Below are positions 16,101 to 25,243 of a stretch of DNA of 64,000 nt, piece by piece (position 1 is the first letter of the stretch; every line of letters begins with the position of its first letter). Source of the stretch: an uncultured Butyricicoccus sp. (GTDB taxonomy: Bacteria > Bacillota > Clostridia > Oscillospirales > Butyricicoccaceae); assembly GCA_934532985.1 (NCBI GenBank), contig CAKTAV010000001.1, positions 186,001-250,000 of the forward strand, read 5' to 3'. Under the pieces are notes generated by a model, which worked only from the letters and a program-made list of their open reading frames with translations, had not been told where the DNA came from and made no database searches. Position numbers and translations under genes: made by a program.

Positions 16101-17219
16101 TCACTTGATATAAAAAATCTGATACATATCGCCCGCAGTATCGTATACCACCGAGCCCGCCGCGTTCGACCACGAATCGCGATCGGTATAAATCGTCGTC
16201 GCCTTTGCGCCGCCGTCCGGCATCGAAATCAGCTCATTGTCATCCGACGTGAATACCCGCGCAAACGAATCATACAGCACCGACATATCCTGTCCCTGCT
16301 CGGTCGCTGATGTCACATCGGTATCCATCCACAGGCTGACCGGTACGGATCCCGCTGTCGCTTTGATTCTCTCCAGATCATTGCTCAGTGCCGTGCTAAA
16401 TTCCTGCGGCTGTGCAAACGAAATTAAATCTGTCTGTCCCGCCGGGAAGCAGAACTCATCCAGCACCAGCTCATCACAGCCGCTGTCCACGCCTGCCTTC
16501 ACAATATCGCACAGATATTGTACAACCAAATCATTCGTCGGATCCAGCCAGCGATGATTTTCACTGTCCAGCCAGTTGGTTCCCGCATCGGCATACCAGC
16601 AGGAAAGATCGCTGTTCTGCCGTGTCATCAAATCATCACGGAAGCAGTAAATGCGTCCGATCACGCGGATTCCGGCATCTTTCATCTGCGCGACCGCCGA
16701 CGCAAAATCATCCGCATAATCCGCGGCAATGGAGTCCGTCACAACCTCCGGCGAAGAGGACGTCACTTCATTGCACAGCCAGCCGTCGCTGTTTTTCAAA
16801 TCGACAATAATCGTATCCAGCAATCCCTGCTGCTTAAGCGAAATCAGCTGATTGCGGAAATCATCGTCATAGGTCAAATCCTTTGCCGGAACCGTCACTG
16901 CGCGAACCATTGAGGCCGTTGACGCCGTGGTCTGCTTTTTCTCGGTCGTTTTCTTTTCCTGTTTTCCGCTGTCTGTGTCATCCACCACAGTCGAAGCGCC
17001 GCTGCCGTTTGCGTACTGGGAATAATCCACCAGTCCGGTATTGCTGCCCTCCGCCGCAAGAATGCCATAGCGGTCGATGACATGCGCTCCGTTTTCATCG
17101 AAGGTCAGACAGCGGAAAACAAGAAAAGCGCTCATGAGGACTACCGCCAGCAGGATAATAACAATCAAAATACCAGTGAACCGGCGCTTCTTCCTGTTAT
17201 TTTCCTTTGGGTTCCTCAT
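16101..17219 (-). CDS. DUF4015 putative glycoside hydrolase, membrane-anchored
   Basis: 372 residues. A basic start and one transmembrane helix (about 15-37) are followed by a serine/threonine/lysine linker (about 75-105) and an extracellular TIM-barrel-like domain. Motifs include TIIVDLKNSDGWL, GIRVIGRIYCFRD, WLDPTNDLVVQYLCDIV and DELVLDEFCFPAG, the layout of the DUF4015 putative glycosyl hydrolase family. The acidic residues in the last block are likely catalytic by analogy with related barrels. It begins 35 bp after rnfB with its own AGGAG site and no terminator between, so it is probably the last gene of the rnf transcript. Substrate is unknown. Confidence 0.82.
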   Translation of the reverse strand: MRNPKENNRKKRRFTGILIVIILLAVVLMSAFLVFRCLTFDENGAHVIDRYGILAAEGSNTGLVDYSQYANGSGASTVVDDTDSGKQEKKTTEKKQTTASTASMVRAVTVPAKDLTYDDDFRNQLISLKQQGLLDTIIVDLKNSDGWLCNEVTSSSPEVVTDSIAADYADDFASAVAQMKDAGIRVIGRIYCFRDDLMTRQNSDLSCWYADAGTNWLDSENHRWLDPTNDLVVQYLCDIVKAGVDSGCDELVLDEFCFPAGQTDLISFAQPQEFSTALSNDLERIKATAGSVPVSLWMDTDVTSATEQGQDMSVLYDSFARVFTSDDNELISMPDGGAKATTIYTDRDSWSNAAGSVVYDTAGDMYQIFYIK

Positions 17220-17254
17220 GAGCGTTCTCCTAATTTCTTATATCGTTACGATAC

Positions 17255-18289
17255 TTACTTTTCTTCCGGCTTCTTGATTGCCGCATCCTCTGCCGCAACC
17301 TGTTCTGCCGTAGCCTTTGCAGCAGCAGCGGCCTTCTCCTCGGCAACCTTCGCTGCCTTGTCCGCCTTCTCCTGCTGAGCAGCTGCCTTCTCAGCAGCGG
17401 CCTTGGCTTCCTTATCTGCCGCAGCCTTCTTGGCAGCAGCAGCCTTTGCAGCAGCCTGCTTCTTCTTCATCTCTGCCAGCTGCTCAATCTTGTCCGGCGT
17501 ATGCCACGGTTCGATGACGTGACGCGGGCAAGCCTTTGCACACATCTGGCAGCCCTTGCACTTCTCATAGTCGATAACCGGAACGTTGCCGTTGATATGG
17601 ATCGCATCGAACTTACAGGTATGCTCACAGAGCATGCAGCCGATACAGCCCGTCTCGCAAGCCATCATAACCGGCTTGCCCTTCTCGTGGTTGGAGCAGT
17701 CTACGCGAACCTTGTTCTTCGCCGGTACCAGGCTGATGATGCCCTTCGGGCAAGCCGCGATACACTTGGAACAAGCGGTACACTTCTCCTCGTCAACACG
17801 TGCGACACCATTTTCTACATGGATCGCGCCGAACGGACAGGCCGCTTCACAGGTGCCCAGACCCAGGCAGCCATTGACACACTCCTTGTAGCCGTTGTCA
17901 ACACGCAGTGCGCCCAGACAGTCATGAATGCCTTCGTACTTCGCACGAACCTTGGCGTGGTCGCAGCTGCCGGCGCAATGTACATGAGCGATCATCTTGT
18001 CGCCTTCCTGTACCTCAACGCCCATAACCGCAGCGATTTTCTCTGCTGCTGCCGCGCCGCCGACCGGGCATCCGTTGACCGGAGCCTTGCCTTCTACAAT
18101 CGCGGTTGCCAGACCAGCACAGCCCGGGTAGCCGCAGCCGCCGCAGTTGGCGCCCGGCAGACACTCCTGTACTGCCGGGATACGCTCATCGACTTCGACA
18201 GCGAATACCTTGGATGCAAATGCAAGGATCAGGCCAAACAAAAGGCCCATGATGCCGAGCACCAGCACCGCAAAAATCATAGTATTCAT
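17255..18289 (-). CDS. rnfB: Rnf electron transport complex subunit B
   Basis: Iron-sulfur subunit receiving electrons from ferredoxin. An N-terminal membrane helix (about 3-28) is followed by the CLPGANCGGCGYPGCAGLA cluster motif near residues 43-61, and a C-terminal string of ferredoxin-type motifs (CTACSKCIAACP, CIGCMLCEHTC, CKGCQMCAKACP). After residue ~270 the protein ends in an unusual ~75-residue alanine/lysine/glutamate repeat tail (KAAAEKAAAQQEKADKA), probably a helical stalk. Complete at 344 residues. Last rnf gene in the order C-D-G-E-A-B. Confidence 0.96.
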   Translation of the reverse strand: MNTMIFAVLVLGIMGLLFGLILAFASKVFAVEVDERIPAVQECLPGANCGGCGYPGCAGLATAIVEGKAPVNGCPVGGAAAAEKIAAVMGVEVQEGDKMIAHVHCAGSCDHAKVRAKYEGIHDCLGALRVDNGYKECVNGCLGLGTCEAACPFGAIHVENGVARVDEEKCTACSKCIAACPKGIISLVPAKNKVRVDCSNHEKGKPVMMACETGCIGCMLCEHTCKFDAIHINGNVPVIDYEKCKGCQMCAKACPRHVIEPWHTPDKIEQLAEMKKKQAAAKAAAAKKAAADKEAKAAAEKAAAQQEKADKAAKVAEEKAAAAAKATAEQVAAEDAAIKKPEEK

Positions 18290-18316
18290 AATTTCAGTCT
18301 CCTATTCCCAATCGAG

Positions 18317-18901
18317 TTACCAGATCTTCATGCCGCTGAATCCGAGGAACGCCATGCAGAGCAGGGACGCGGAAATCAGAGCAATCGGGAAGCCCTCAAA
18401 GCACTCCGGAGTCTTAGCCGATGCGTCCAGACGCTCACGGATCGAAGCAAACAGAACGATTGCCATCGTGAAGCCCAGGCCGCCGGTGACGCCGTATACT
18501 ACCGACTCGATAAAGTTGTAGCCATTCTGAATATTCTGCAGTGCAACACCAAGAACCGCACAGTTCGTGGTGATCAGCGGCAGGAATACACCCAGTGCCT
18601 GATACAGCGCCGGCATCGACTTCATCAGGAACATCTCAACGAACTGTACCAGCGTTGCAATGACCAGAATGAACGCAACCGTCTGCATAAAGCCCAGTCC
18701 CAGCGGAACCAGAACGAACTGGTTAACCAGCCACGTGATGATGGACGCAAGGCCCATAACGAAGGTTACGGCCATACCCATACCAACTGCCGTGTCAATC
18801 TTCTTGGAAACACCGAAGAACGGGCAGCAGCCGAGGAACTGAGAAAAGATAAAGTTGTTAATCAGAATTGCACCGAGAGCAATGGATAAAATCTGTGTCA
18901 T
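18317..18901 (-). CDS. rnfA: Rnf electron transport complex subunit A
   Basis: Integral membrane subunit of 194 residues with six helices, homologous to NqrE. It opens with LGAILINNFIFSQFLGCCPF, whose cysteine helps hold the intramembrane 2Fe-2S centre shared with RnfE; the counterpart VNCAVLGVAL-like segment is ITTNCAVLGVAL. The ATG at 18901 is preceded by AAGGAG; a TTG two codons earlier abuts the rnfE stop and is less likely. It follows rnfE by a few bases, and translation is probably coupled. Confidence 0.95.
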   Translation of the reverse strand: MTQILSIALGAILINNFIFSQFLGCCPFFGVSKKIDTAVGMGMAVTFVMGLASIITWLVNQFVLVPLGLGFMQTVAFILVIATLVQFVEMFLMKSMPALYQALGVFLPLITTNCAVLGVALQNIQNGYNFIESVVYGVTGGLGFTMAIVLFASIRERLDASAKTPECFEGFPIALISASLLCMAFLGFSGMKIW

Positions 18902-18907
18902 GTTCAA

Positions 18908-19492
18908 TTACTCTCCTTTCTTCAGCAGCTTCTGCATTACCGCGATTACACAGCCCAGCGTCAGGAAGCCGCCTGCCGGCAGGATCATGATGGTAGCCGG
19001 CTGGGACAGGATGACATGGCCAAAGATCGCGCCGCCGCCCAGCAGCTCACGGATGATGGACAGGATGCACAGCGTCAGCGTAAAGCCAAGGCCCATGCAC
19101 AGACCGTCAACCGCCGATTCTGCAACCGGTGTCTTGGACGCGCAGGACTCGGCGCGGCCCAAGATAATACAGTTAACTACGATCAGCGGGATGAACAGAC
19201 CCAGAGACTCCGAAAGGCTCGGGAGGAATGCCTGCAGCAGCAGGTCAACCATCGTTACGAAGCCCGCGATAATGGTGATGTATGCTGCGATACGAACCTT
19301 ATTCGGGATAATGTTGCGCAGCAGAGAAATTACAATGTTCGAGCAGATCAATACAGCGGTCGCCGAGAGACCCATGCCGACACCGTTTACCAGAGAGGTC
19401 GATGTTGCCAGGGTCGGACACATGCCGATCAGCTGTACCAGAACCGGGTTATTGGTAACCAGGCCCTCTTTAAGCTGTTTTCCAAAATTCAT
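18908..19492 (-). CDS. rnfE: Rnf electron transport complex subunit E
   Basis: Integral membrane subunit of 194 residues homologous to NqrD, pairing with RnfA to form the inverted-topology core. Typical segments are NPVLVQLIGMCPTLATSTS near the start and LFIPLIVVNCIILGRAESC, the latter carrying the cluster cysteine. The start follows AAGGAGGGGCGTAAC. Its stop codon is 7 bp ahead of the rnfA ATG. Confidence 0.95.
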   Translation of the reverse strand: MNFGKQLKEGLVTNNPVLVQLIGMCPTLATSTSLVNGVGMGLSATAVLICSNIVISLLRNIIPNKVRIAAYITIIAGFVTMVDLLLQAFLPSLSESLGLFIPLIVVNCIILGRAESCASKTPVAESAVDGLCMGLGFTLTLCILSIIRELLGGGAIFGHVILSQPATIMILPAGGFLTLGCVIAVMQKLLKKGE

Positions 19493-19505
19493 GTTACGCC
19501 CCTCC

Positions 19506-20087
19506 TTAGCTCAGGCTGGCAGCATAGTTTGCCGCCGCATCAACGCCATTGGTTACAGCACGGGAGGTGATCGTCGCACCAGTCAGAGCCTGAATGTCGC
19601 CGCCGTCCTTGCTTACCTTAACCGAGCCGTCCGCCGGAACGCCAGCAAACTGGCCGTAGAACGACTCTTCCGTTGCCTTCGCACCGAGGCCCGGGGTCTC
19701 GCCGCTGCAGCTCAGGATGGAAATACCGGATACCGTACCATCCGGCAGGATGCCTACCATAACGTCAACCGCGCCGCCAAAACCGGTCGGGGTAACTTCT
19801 ACACAGTAGCCCGCGTCTGCGCCGCTGGCGTCTGTCATCTTATAGGCCGAAGCAACCGTAACCGTTGCATTATAGCCCTCTGCCGTCGTTCCTTCCGGAA
19901 CGTCCAGCTGCTCTGCTTCACTGTCCGGAATCAGCGCTGCCAGCGCGTTTTCCGTCTTTGCCTGTGCATTCTTGGCAATCGGTTCTGCCGTAACTGCGTT
20001 AACCGCACCAAGTGCCAGAGCAACAACCAGAGTGATTCCACAAAGGATACCGCCGAGCTGTACATACTCGTTTTTCTTCTGTGCCAT
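19506..20087 (-). CDS. rnfG: Rnf electron transport complex subunit G
   Basis: Flavoprotein subunit of 193 residues with one N-terminal transmembrane anchor (about 12-32) and an extracytoplasmic FMN-binding domain. The covalent FMN threonine is in DIQALTGATITSRAVTNGV near residue 170 (SGATxT-type motif). The conserved SCSGETPGLGAKATEE block precedes it. It lies between rnfD and rnfE with gaps of 3 and 13 bp. Confidence 0.95.
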   Translation of the reverse strand: MAQKKNEYVQLGGILCGITLVVALALGAVNAVTAEPIAKNAQAKTENALAALIPDSEAEQLDVPEGTTAEGYNATVTVASAYKMTDASGADAGYCVEVTPTGFGGAVDVMVGILPDGTVSGISILSCSGETPGLGAKATEESFYGQFAGVPADGSVKVSKDGGDIQALTGATITSRAVTNGVDAAANYAASLS

Positions 20088-20090
20088 GAC

Positions 20091-21083
20091 TCAGCCCTCC
20101 TTCTTGGTCTTTGCCGGTGCACCGAACTTGGTCGGGCGGGTGTACTTGTCAATCAGCCAAACCGTGCAGTTCATGATCATGATGGAGTAGCAGACACCTT
20201 CCGGATAGCCGCCCCACTTACGAATCATAAAGGTCAGCAGACCGCAGCCGATACCGAAAATAACCTGACCCTTCTTGGATACCGGGGAGGTAACATAGTC
20301 GGTCGCCATGAAGATGGCACCGAGCATCAGGCCGCCGCCAAATACATTGTACAGCATGGACTGTACGTTGCTCAGGCCTGCGGACGGAACCAGCAGAGTC
20401 AGAATCGCAACCGTCAGAATGTATGCTGCCGGGATATGGATCGTGATAACCTTACGGTACAGCAGGTAGATGCCGCCGATGATCAGCGCGAGGGCGGAAA
20501 CCTCACCCATGGAGCCGCCGATCTGACCCAGGAACATGTTTGCCAGCGTCGGCAGTTCGTCCTGTGCGGTACCCTTCAGGATTGCCATCGGGGTTGCAAC
20601 GCTGATGGCGTCTGCCGTCGAGCCGAGGCTGACAACGCCGTGAGCGGCAACCCAAGTGGTCATTGCTACCGGCCAGGATGCCATCAGGAAGGCACGGCCA
20701 GCCAGAGCCGGGTTGATAAAGTTCTTACCAATGCCGCCGAACAGCGCCTTGGCGAAGATCATTGCAATGCCGTCGCCGACAATCAGCATCCAATACGGAA
20801 GCGTGACCGGAACGACAAAGGCAAGCAGAACGCCGGTAACTGCGGCAGACAGATCGCCGATGGTGTTCGGCTGCTTGAGAACCTTGTTGTACAGAGATTC
20901 AAATACCATGCAGGCGAGCACGGAAACAACAGTCATCAGAATCGCGCGCGGTCCAAATACATAGGTGGACACACACAGCGACGGGATCAGTGCGATGATG
21001 ACATCAAGCATGATCGAACGGGTATCCTCACTGCTCTTAATATGCGGGGAGGATGAAATTACAACATTACTGAAATCATACAT
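20091..21083 (-). CDS. rnfD: Rnf electron transport complex subunit D
   Basis: Polytopic membrane subunit of 330 residues homologous to NqrB, thought to form part of the ion channel. Helices begin at LDVIIALIPSLCVSTYVFGP. Near residues 150-175 the segment AHGVVSLGSTADAISVATPM contains the threonine context (T-A-D/ATP) for covalent FMN attachment. ATDYVTSP is also conserved. The C-terminal YSIMIMNCTVWLIDKYTRP is typical. The ATG at 21083 is preceded by a GGAGGAG-type site. Confidence 0.94.
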   Translation of the reverse strand: MYDFSNVVISSSPHIKSSEDTRSIMLDVIIALIPSLCVSTYVFGPRAILMTVVSVLACMVFESLYNKVLKQPNTIGDLSAAVTGVLLAFVVPVTLPYWMLIVGDGIAMIFAKALFGGIGKNFINPALAGRAFLMASWPVAMTTWVAAHGVVSLGSTADAISVATPMAILKGTAQDELPTLANMFLGQIGGSMGEVSALALIIGGIYLLYRKVITIHIPAAYILTVAILTLLVPSAGLSNVQSMLYNVFGGGLMLGAIFMATDYVTSPVSKKGQVIFGIGCGLLTFMIRKWGGYPEGVCYSIMIMNCTVWLIDKYTRPTKFGAPAKTKKEG

Positions 21084-21098
21084 ATGTAGTTCTCCTCC

Positions 21099-22445
21099 TT
21101 ACTTCTTCGCAGCTTCCGCTTCTGCCTTGCGCTTCGCCTGAACGCGCATCTTGGCAACGCGGAACTGCTGAACCAGCGGGATACGTGCCGGACATACATA
21201 TGCGCAGGAACCGCACTCAATGCAGTCGAGCACATCGTACTCCTCACAACCAGCCAGATCATTCTTCGCTGCGTACATATTCATGTATACCGGCGTCAGG
21301 TGCATCGGGCATACGCCGACACAGCGACCACAGCGGATACACTTCGGGTCGTCCACACGCTTGTCCTCGTCCTCTGCAAACGCCAGATACGCGTTAGTGC
21401 CCTTCATTACCGGGGTATCGGTCGTAAACTGTGCGTTGCCCATCATCGGGCCGCCAGCCAGCAACTTATTCGGGTTCTTCTTGAAACCGCCGCAAGCGTC
21501 AATCAGCTCGGTAATCGAGGTGCCGATGCGTGCTTCCAGATTCTTCGGCTCAGCGATCGCAGAACCGGAGATCGTAACAACGCGGCGAACAACCGGCATA
21601 CCCTTGGCAAAGCAACGGTAAACTGCGCCGGTGGTGTCTACGTTAAATACCGCACAGCCAGCGTCAGCCGGCAGCTTGCCCGACGGAACCTCACGGCCCG
21701 TAACCGCATTGATCAGCTGCTTTTCTGCGCCCTGCGGGTAACGGCACTCCAACGGTGCCAAACGAATGACCGGATCTCCGGCAATCAGCTCTTCAATCTT
21801 GGCGAAGGTATCCTGCTTATTCAGCTCGATACAGATAAACGCCTGCTTGACACCCATGATCTTGACGAGGTAACGAGTACCTTCGACGATCTCCTCCGGG
21901 CGCTCCAGCAACAGGCGATGGTCCGACGTGATATACGGCTCACATTCTGCGCCGTTAATCAGAATCGTATCGCACTTGCCAATGCCAGACTTAATCTTTA
22001 CATGTGTCGGGAAGGTCGCGCCGCCGTGACCGACGATACCGGCATCCCAGATTGCCTGTATGCGCTCGTCATTGGTCATGGAGTCAAAGTCCTTCGGCTT
22101 GACCGACTCGTGCAGTCTGTCCTCGTGGTCATTTTCAATCACGATAGACATTACTTTAGAGCCGTTCGGATGGAGCATCGGAGCCACGTCGATTACCTTA
22201 CCGGAAACCGAAGCATGAATCGGTGCACTCACAAATCCGCCGGCCTCTGCGATCATCTGACCCATGTCAACGATATCACCTTTCTTCACCAGCGGCTTGG
22301 CCGGTGCGCCAATGTGCATCGAAACAGGAAGAACTACCTTGTCCGGAGTCTTCAGGATCTCGATCGGCTTTTTGTTTGTTGCGGATTTAAATCCCGGATC
22401 TGCATGAGTTCCGGGATGAATACCGCCACGAAACGTGTACGCCAT
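21099..22445 (-). CDS. rnfC: Rnf electron transport complex subunit C
   Basis: Soluble NADH/FMN and iron-sulfur subunit of 448 residues, homologous to a fusion of NqrF/NuoF-like modules. The N-terminal barrel domain (VSMHIGAPAKPLVKKGDIV) is followed by the nucleotide/FMN-binding part (GIVGHGGATFPTHVKI, INGAECEPYITSDHRLL), then two 4Fe-4S motifs, CIRCGRCVGVCPMHL and CIECGSCAYVCP, near the C-terminus. It ends in a lysine/alanine tail. First gene of the operon, behind a leader of about 140 nt. Confidence 0.96.
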   Translation of the reverse strand: MAYTFRGGIHPGTHADPGFKSATNKKPIEILKTPDKVVLPVSMHIGAPAKPLVKKGDIVDMGQMIAEAGGFVSAPIHASVSGKVIDVAPMLHPNGSKVMSIVIENDHEDRLHESVKPKDFDSMTNDERIQAIWDAGIVGHGGATFPTHVKIKSGIGKCDTILINGAECEPYITSDHRLLLERPEEIVEGTRYLVKIMGVKQAFICIELNKQDTFAKIEELIAGDPVIRLAPLECRYPQGAEKQLINAVTGREVPSGKLPADAGCAVFNVDTTGAVYRCFAKGMPVVRRVVTISGSAIAEPKNLEARIGTSITELIDACGGFKKNPNKLLAGGPMMGNAQFTTDTPVMKGTNAYLAFAEDEDKRVDDPKCIRCGRCVGVCPMHLTPVYMNMYAAKNDLAGCEEYDVLDCIECGSCAYVCPARIPLVQQFRVAKMRVQAKRKAEAEAAKK

Positions 22446-22595
22446 TATGGATTCACCTCTCTGTTCATTTTGTGCGGAGCAGTCTCCGCACGATGGACGT
22501 TATACTAACGGACGGGGCAGCCATCCCTCCGCAATCAGGCAGGGCTACCTCGTCAACGATACATACCTATTGCAGGACATATCGTTATATACTAA

Positions 22596-22624
22596 ATTAT
22601 ACCGATTCTCTTCCCGCTTCTCAA
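22596..22624 (-). promoter_or_regulatory. Promoter of the rnf operon
   Basis: Minus strand TTGAGA, 17 bp, TATAAT. The ~140-nt leader contains a GTGCGGAG/CTCCGCAC hairpin close to the rnfC ribosome site; no known riboswitch is recognised. Confidence 0.65.
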
Positions 22625-22784
22625 GGTCTTACGCAAATTTATTTGAAAAAAAATGGTGGAAAATCGCATCTTTTCTGGTAAACTCCCTGAGAAATCCAGT
22701 TAATCTTTGATAACTTTGCCCAAAACGGCTCAAATTTCCGCATGGATTTTCCACAACCAGGAAATCATACCAATACATCCTTCC

Positions 22785-22835
22785 GCGCACAGCAAAGCGG
22801 AGGTGCCGCTTTTTTCGCCCCTCCGCTTCTTATTT
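22785..22835 (-). terminator. Hairpin after the GHKL ATPase gene
   Basis: Overlapping stems AGCGGAGG/CCTCCGCT and AAGCGG/CCGCTT. The T-run is better on the plus strand, so direction is uncertain. Confidence 0.4.
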
Positions 22836-22854
22836 CCCTATTTTCCGCTGTCAC

Positions 22855-23889
22855 TCATTCCAGCACCGACAGCTCCGTCTCCGCCGGATCCAATACGCTG
22901 TCCACATAGATTCCCGGCGCTTCCACCTCATCGCTTTCCTGCTCTGGCAGCGCCAGACACATCACACAGCCCTCCGCCTTCGTATTGGCAATGTGATACA
23001 GCTGTCCGCCGTGCATCTCCGCCACGCGAACCGCAAACGGCAAACCGAAGCCCCAATTCGGATGCAGCAGCTCGCTGCCGCTCATCCGCCAGCCATCGCG
23101 CATGCGCTGCACCGCTTCCCGCAGCATGCCCGGCCCGTCGTCCTCCACGCGCAGCAGCACGCGGTCGCCCTGCCGCGCCGCCTTTATTATAATGTGTGCG
23201 GCCCCGGCCTGTATACTGTTCGCCGCCAGTGTCAGCAGTGCCGCCTGAACCAGCACCGGATCCGCCGTGATAAAAAGCCCCGTCTCCACCCATGCCCGCG
23301 CGTCATAGCCATGTTGACAAATCGCATTTGCCGCATCCTGTGCCAGCTGCCCGGCGTCGCAGCTTTTGGGCGCTGATGACACACCGCTGCTGCCGAGCAC
23401 CTCAGTATGCTGCGCCTGCCGCAGCAGCTGCATCGCGATGCTTCGAACCTCTGCCGCCTCTTGCGCCGCTCCCTCTACGTTCCGGAGCTTTTCCGCAATG
23501 CGCAGCAGATCCTCTGCCTTTTCCCGCAGGCGCAATGCGCTGAGCAGCAGAGCAGGAAACTCTTCCTGCATTCCCTCAAAGATCAGCAGCGCTTCCTTTT
23601 CCAACGGAATCATCTGAATGCGGCAGCGCATGTGCCCCAAATCCGCCGACACAGTCTGCGTCTCCCCATTTTCTATGCATGCACGGATAGCGGCACACGC
23701 GGCCGCAGGAAGCCAGTCCTGCACCGAATAAAAGCCGCCGCTGTCCAATACCGCTTCACAGGTTTCCGTGTGCTCCAGCACCATCATATCGTCGGAAACC
23801 AGCGCGGCAGCCTTGTGGAATTGCTCCATTGCATGCATCAACCAACCGTAACGTCCCATATTTTCCTCTTGTTCCTCTCTCTTCCCCAT
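22855..23889 (-). CDS. Sensor-kinase-like GHKL ATPase without a recognisable H-box
   Basis: 344 residues, no transmembrane segment. The N-terminal ~110 residues look like a small PAS-type sensor region (DDMMVLEHTETCEAVLDSGGFY). A central helical part (about 125-170) occupies the place of the dimerisation/phosphoacceptor helices but lacks a clear HE or HD(L) box. The C-terminal HATPase_c domain keeps the N-box LAANSIQAGA, G1 VEDDGPGM and G2 GFGLPFAV. ATP binding seems intact, but histidine autophosphorylation is doubtful; it may act as an anti-sigma-like or regulatory kinase. No response regulator is adjacent. The ATG at 23889 follows GAGGTGA. An extended -10 TGGTATAAT lies about 40 bp upstream, divergent from gap. 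Confidence 0.75.
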   Translation of the reverse strand: MGKREEQEENMGRYGWLMHAMEQFHKAAALVSDDMMVLEHTETCEAVLDSGGFYSVQDWLPAAACAAIRACIENGETQTVSADLGHMRCRIQMIPLEKEALLIFEGMQEEFPALLLSALRLREKAEDLLRIAEKLRNVEGAAQEAAEVRSIAMQLLRQAQHTEVLGSSGVSSAPKSCDAGQLAQDAANAICQHGYDARAWVETGLFITADPVLVQAALLTLAANSIQAGAAHIIIKAARQGDRVLLRVEDDGPGMLREAVQRMRDGWRMSGSELLHPNWGFGLPFAVRVAEMHGGQLYHIANTKAEGCVMCLALPEQESDEVEAPGIYVDSVLDPAETELSVLE

Positions 23890-24005
23890 ACCAATGTCAC
23901 CTCAATTCGACAAAATGCTATCCGTATTATACCAGATTTTTCACAAGTTTGAGCGGAATATGAAATTTTTATCGAAATATTTTTGCAATTTCTACAGTTA
24001 AGACA

Positions 24006-24035
24006 TTGCAGAAACCAGATTCTTTGTTGTATAAT
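24006..24035 (+). promoter_or_regulatory. Promoter of gap
   Basis: TTGCAG, 18 bp, TATAAT, about 55 bp before the gap start codon. Confidence 0.65.
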
Positions 24036-24090
24036 GTGTTCGTTTAGAAAAGGGCACACTTTTTAATCAATCAAGGAGGATATTACTACT

Positions 24091-25104
24091 ATGGCTATCA
24101 AAGTAGGTATCAATGGCTTCGGCCGCATCGGCCGCATGGTATTCCGTGCCGGTCTGAAGAACCCGAACATCGAATTCGTTGCTGTGAACGATCCGTTCAT
24201 GACTCCGGATTATATGGCGTATATGCTGCGCTATGACACGATGCATGGTCGCTACGACGGCTCCATTGAGTACACTGATGACGCAATCATCGTGGACGGC
24301 AAGAAGATTCTGTTCCACGCTGAGATGGATCCGAAGAATATCCCGTGGGGCGCTGACGGCGTTGATTACGTTGTTGAGTCCACCGGCGTATTCCTGACCA
24401 AGGAAAAGGCACAGGCTCACATCGACGGCGGCGCAAAGAAGGTTATCATGTCTGCTCCGTCCAAGGACGACACCCCGATGTTCGTTATGGGCGTTAACCA
24501 CAACACCTATACCAAGGACATGACCTTTGTTTCCAACGCTTCCTGCACCACCAACTGCCTGGCTCCGATCGCTAAGGTTCTGGATGAGGCATTTGGCATC
24601 ACCGATGGTCTGATGACCACCGTACACTCCGCTACCGGCACCCAGAAGGTTGTTGACGGTCCGTCCAAGAAGGACTGGCGCGGCGGTCGTGCTGCTTGCG
24701 GCAACATCATCCCGTCTTCCACCGGCGCTGCAAAGGCAGTTGGCAAGGTTTATCCGAAGCTGAACGGCAAGCTGACCGGTATGTCTATGCGTGTTCCGAC
24801 CCTGGACGTATCTGTTGTTGACCTGACCGTTAACCTGGCAAAGCCGGCATCCTATGATGACATCTGCGCAGCAATGAAGAAGGCTTCCGAGGGCGAGCTG
24901 AAGGGCATCCTGGGCTACACCGACGAAGACGTTGTATCCTCCGACTTCCTCGGCGATGCACGCACCTCTATCTTCGACGCAAAGGCTGGTATCGCTCTGA
25001 CCGACACGTTCGTAAAGGTAGTTTCCTGGTACGACAACGAGTGGGGCTATTCCAACAAGCTGCTGATGCTGATCGAGCACATGGCAGAGGTTGACGCCAA
25101 GTAA
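24091..25104 (+). CDS. gap: Glyceraldehyde-3-phosphate dehydrogenase, type I
   Basis: Glycolytic enzyme oxidising glyceraldehyde 3-phosphate to 1,3-bisphosphoglycerate with NAD. The N-terminal NAD loop is VGINGFGRIGR, and the active-site motif SNASCTTNCLAP (catalytic cysteine near residue 155) is followed by HSATGTQKVVDGPSKK. The C-terminal SWYDNEWGYSNK is typical. The gene is 337 residues, has a strong AAGGAGG site, its own promoter and a strong terminator, and uses a narrow set of codons expected for very high expression. No other glycolytic gene is adjacent. Confidence 0.97.
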   Translation: MAIKVGINGFGRIGRMVFRAGLKNPNIEFVAVNDPFMTPDYMAYMLRYDTMHGRYDGSIEYTDDAIIVDGKKILFHAEMDPKNIPWGADGVDYVVESTGVFLTKEKAQAHIDGGAKKVIMSAPSKDDTPMFVMGVNHNTYTKDMTFVSNASCTTNCLAPIAKVLDEAFGITDGLMTTVHSATGTQKVVDGPSKKDWRGGRAACGNIIPSSTGAAKAVGKVYPKLNGKLTGMSMRVPTLDVSVVDLTVNLAKPASYDDICAAMKKASEGELKGILGYTDEDVVSSDFLGDARTSIFDAKAGIALTDTFVKVVSWYDNEWGYSNKLLMLIEHMAEVDAK

Positions 25105-25130
25105 TTTTCCTTCTTATCTTTGGAAAATCC

Positions 25131-25166
25131 AGAGCTTCCCGATTTTTTCGGGAAGCTCTTTTTTCT
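25131..25166 (+). terminator. Terminator of gap
   Basis: AGAGCTTCCCGA/TCGGGAAGCTCT perfect stem followed by TTTTTTC. Confidence 0.92.
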
Positions 25167-25243
25167 TGCCGTTGACAGTGTATGCAGTATAGTTTGCCTT
25201 GCGTGAGCGGGAATTATCATGGGAGTTTTTGGAGTGGTGCCTA

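Noticed and set aside
18855..21056. 733-codon open frame on the plus strand
   Set aside because: Opposite rnfE, rnfG and rnfD, spanning three well-supported genes; no motifs.
22446..22595. Riboswitch in the rnf leader
   Set aside because: Only one simple hairpin is seen; no conserved core of a known class is recognised.
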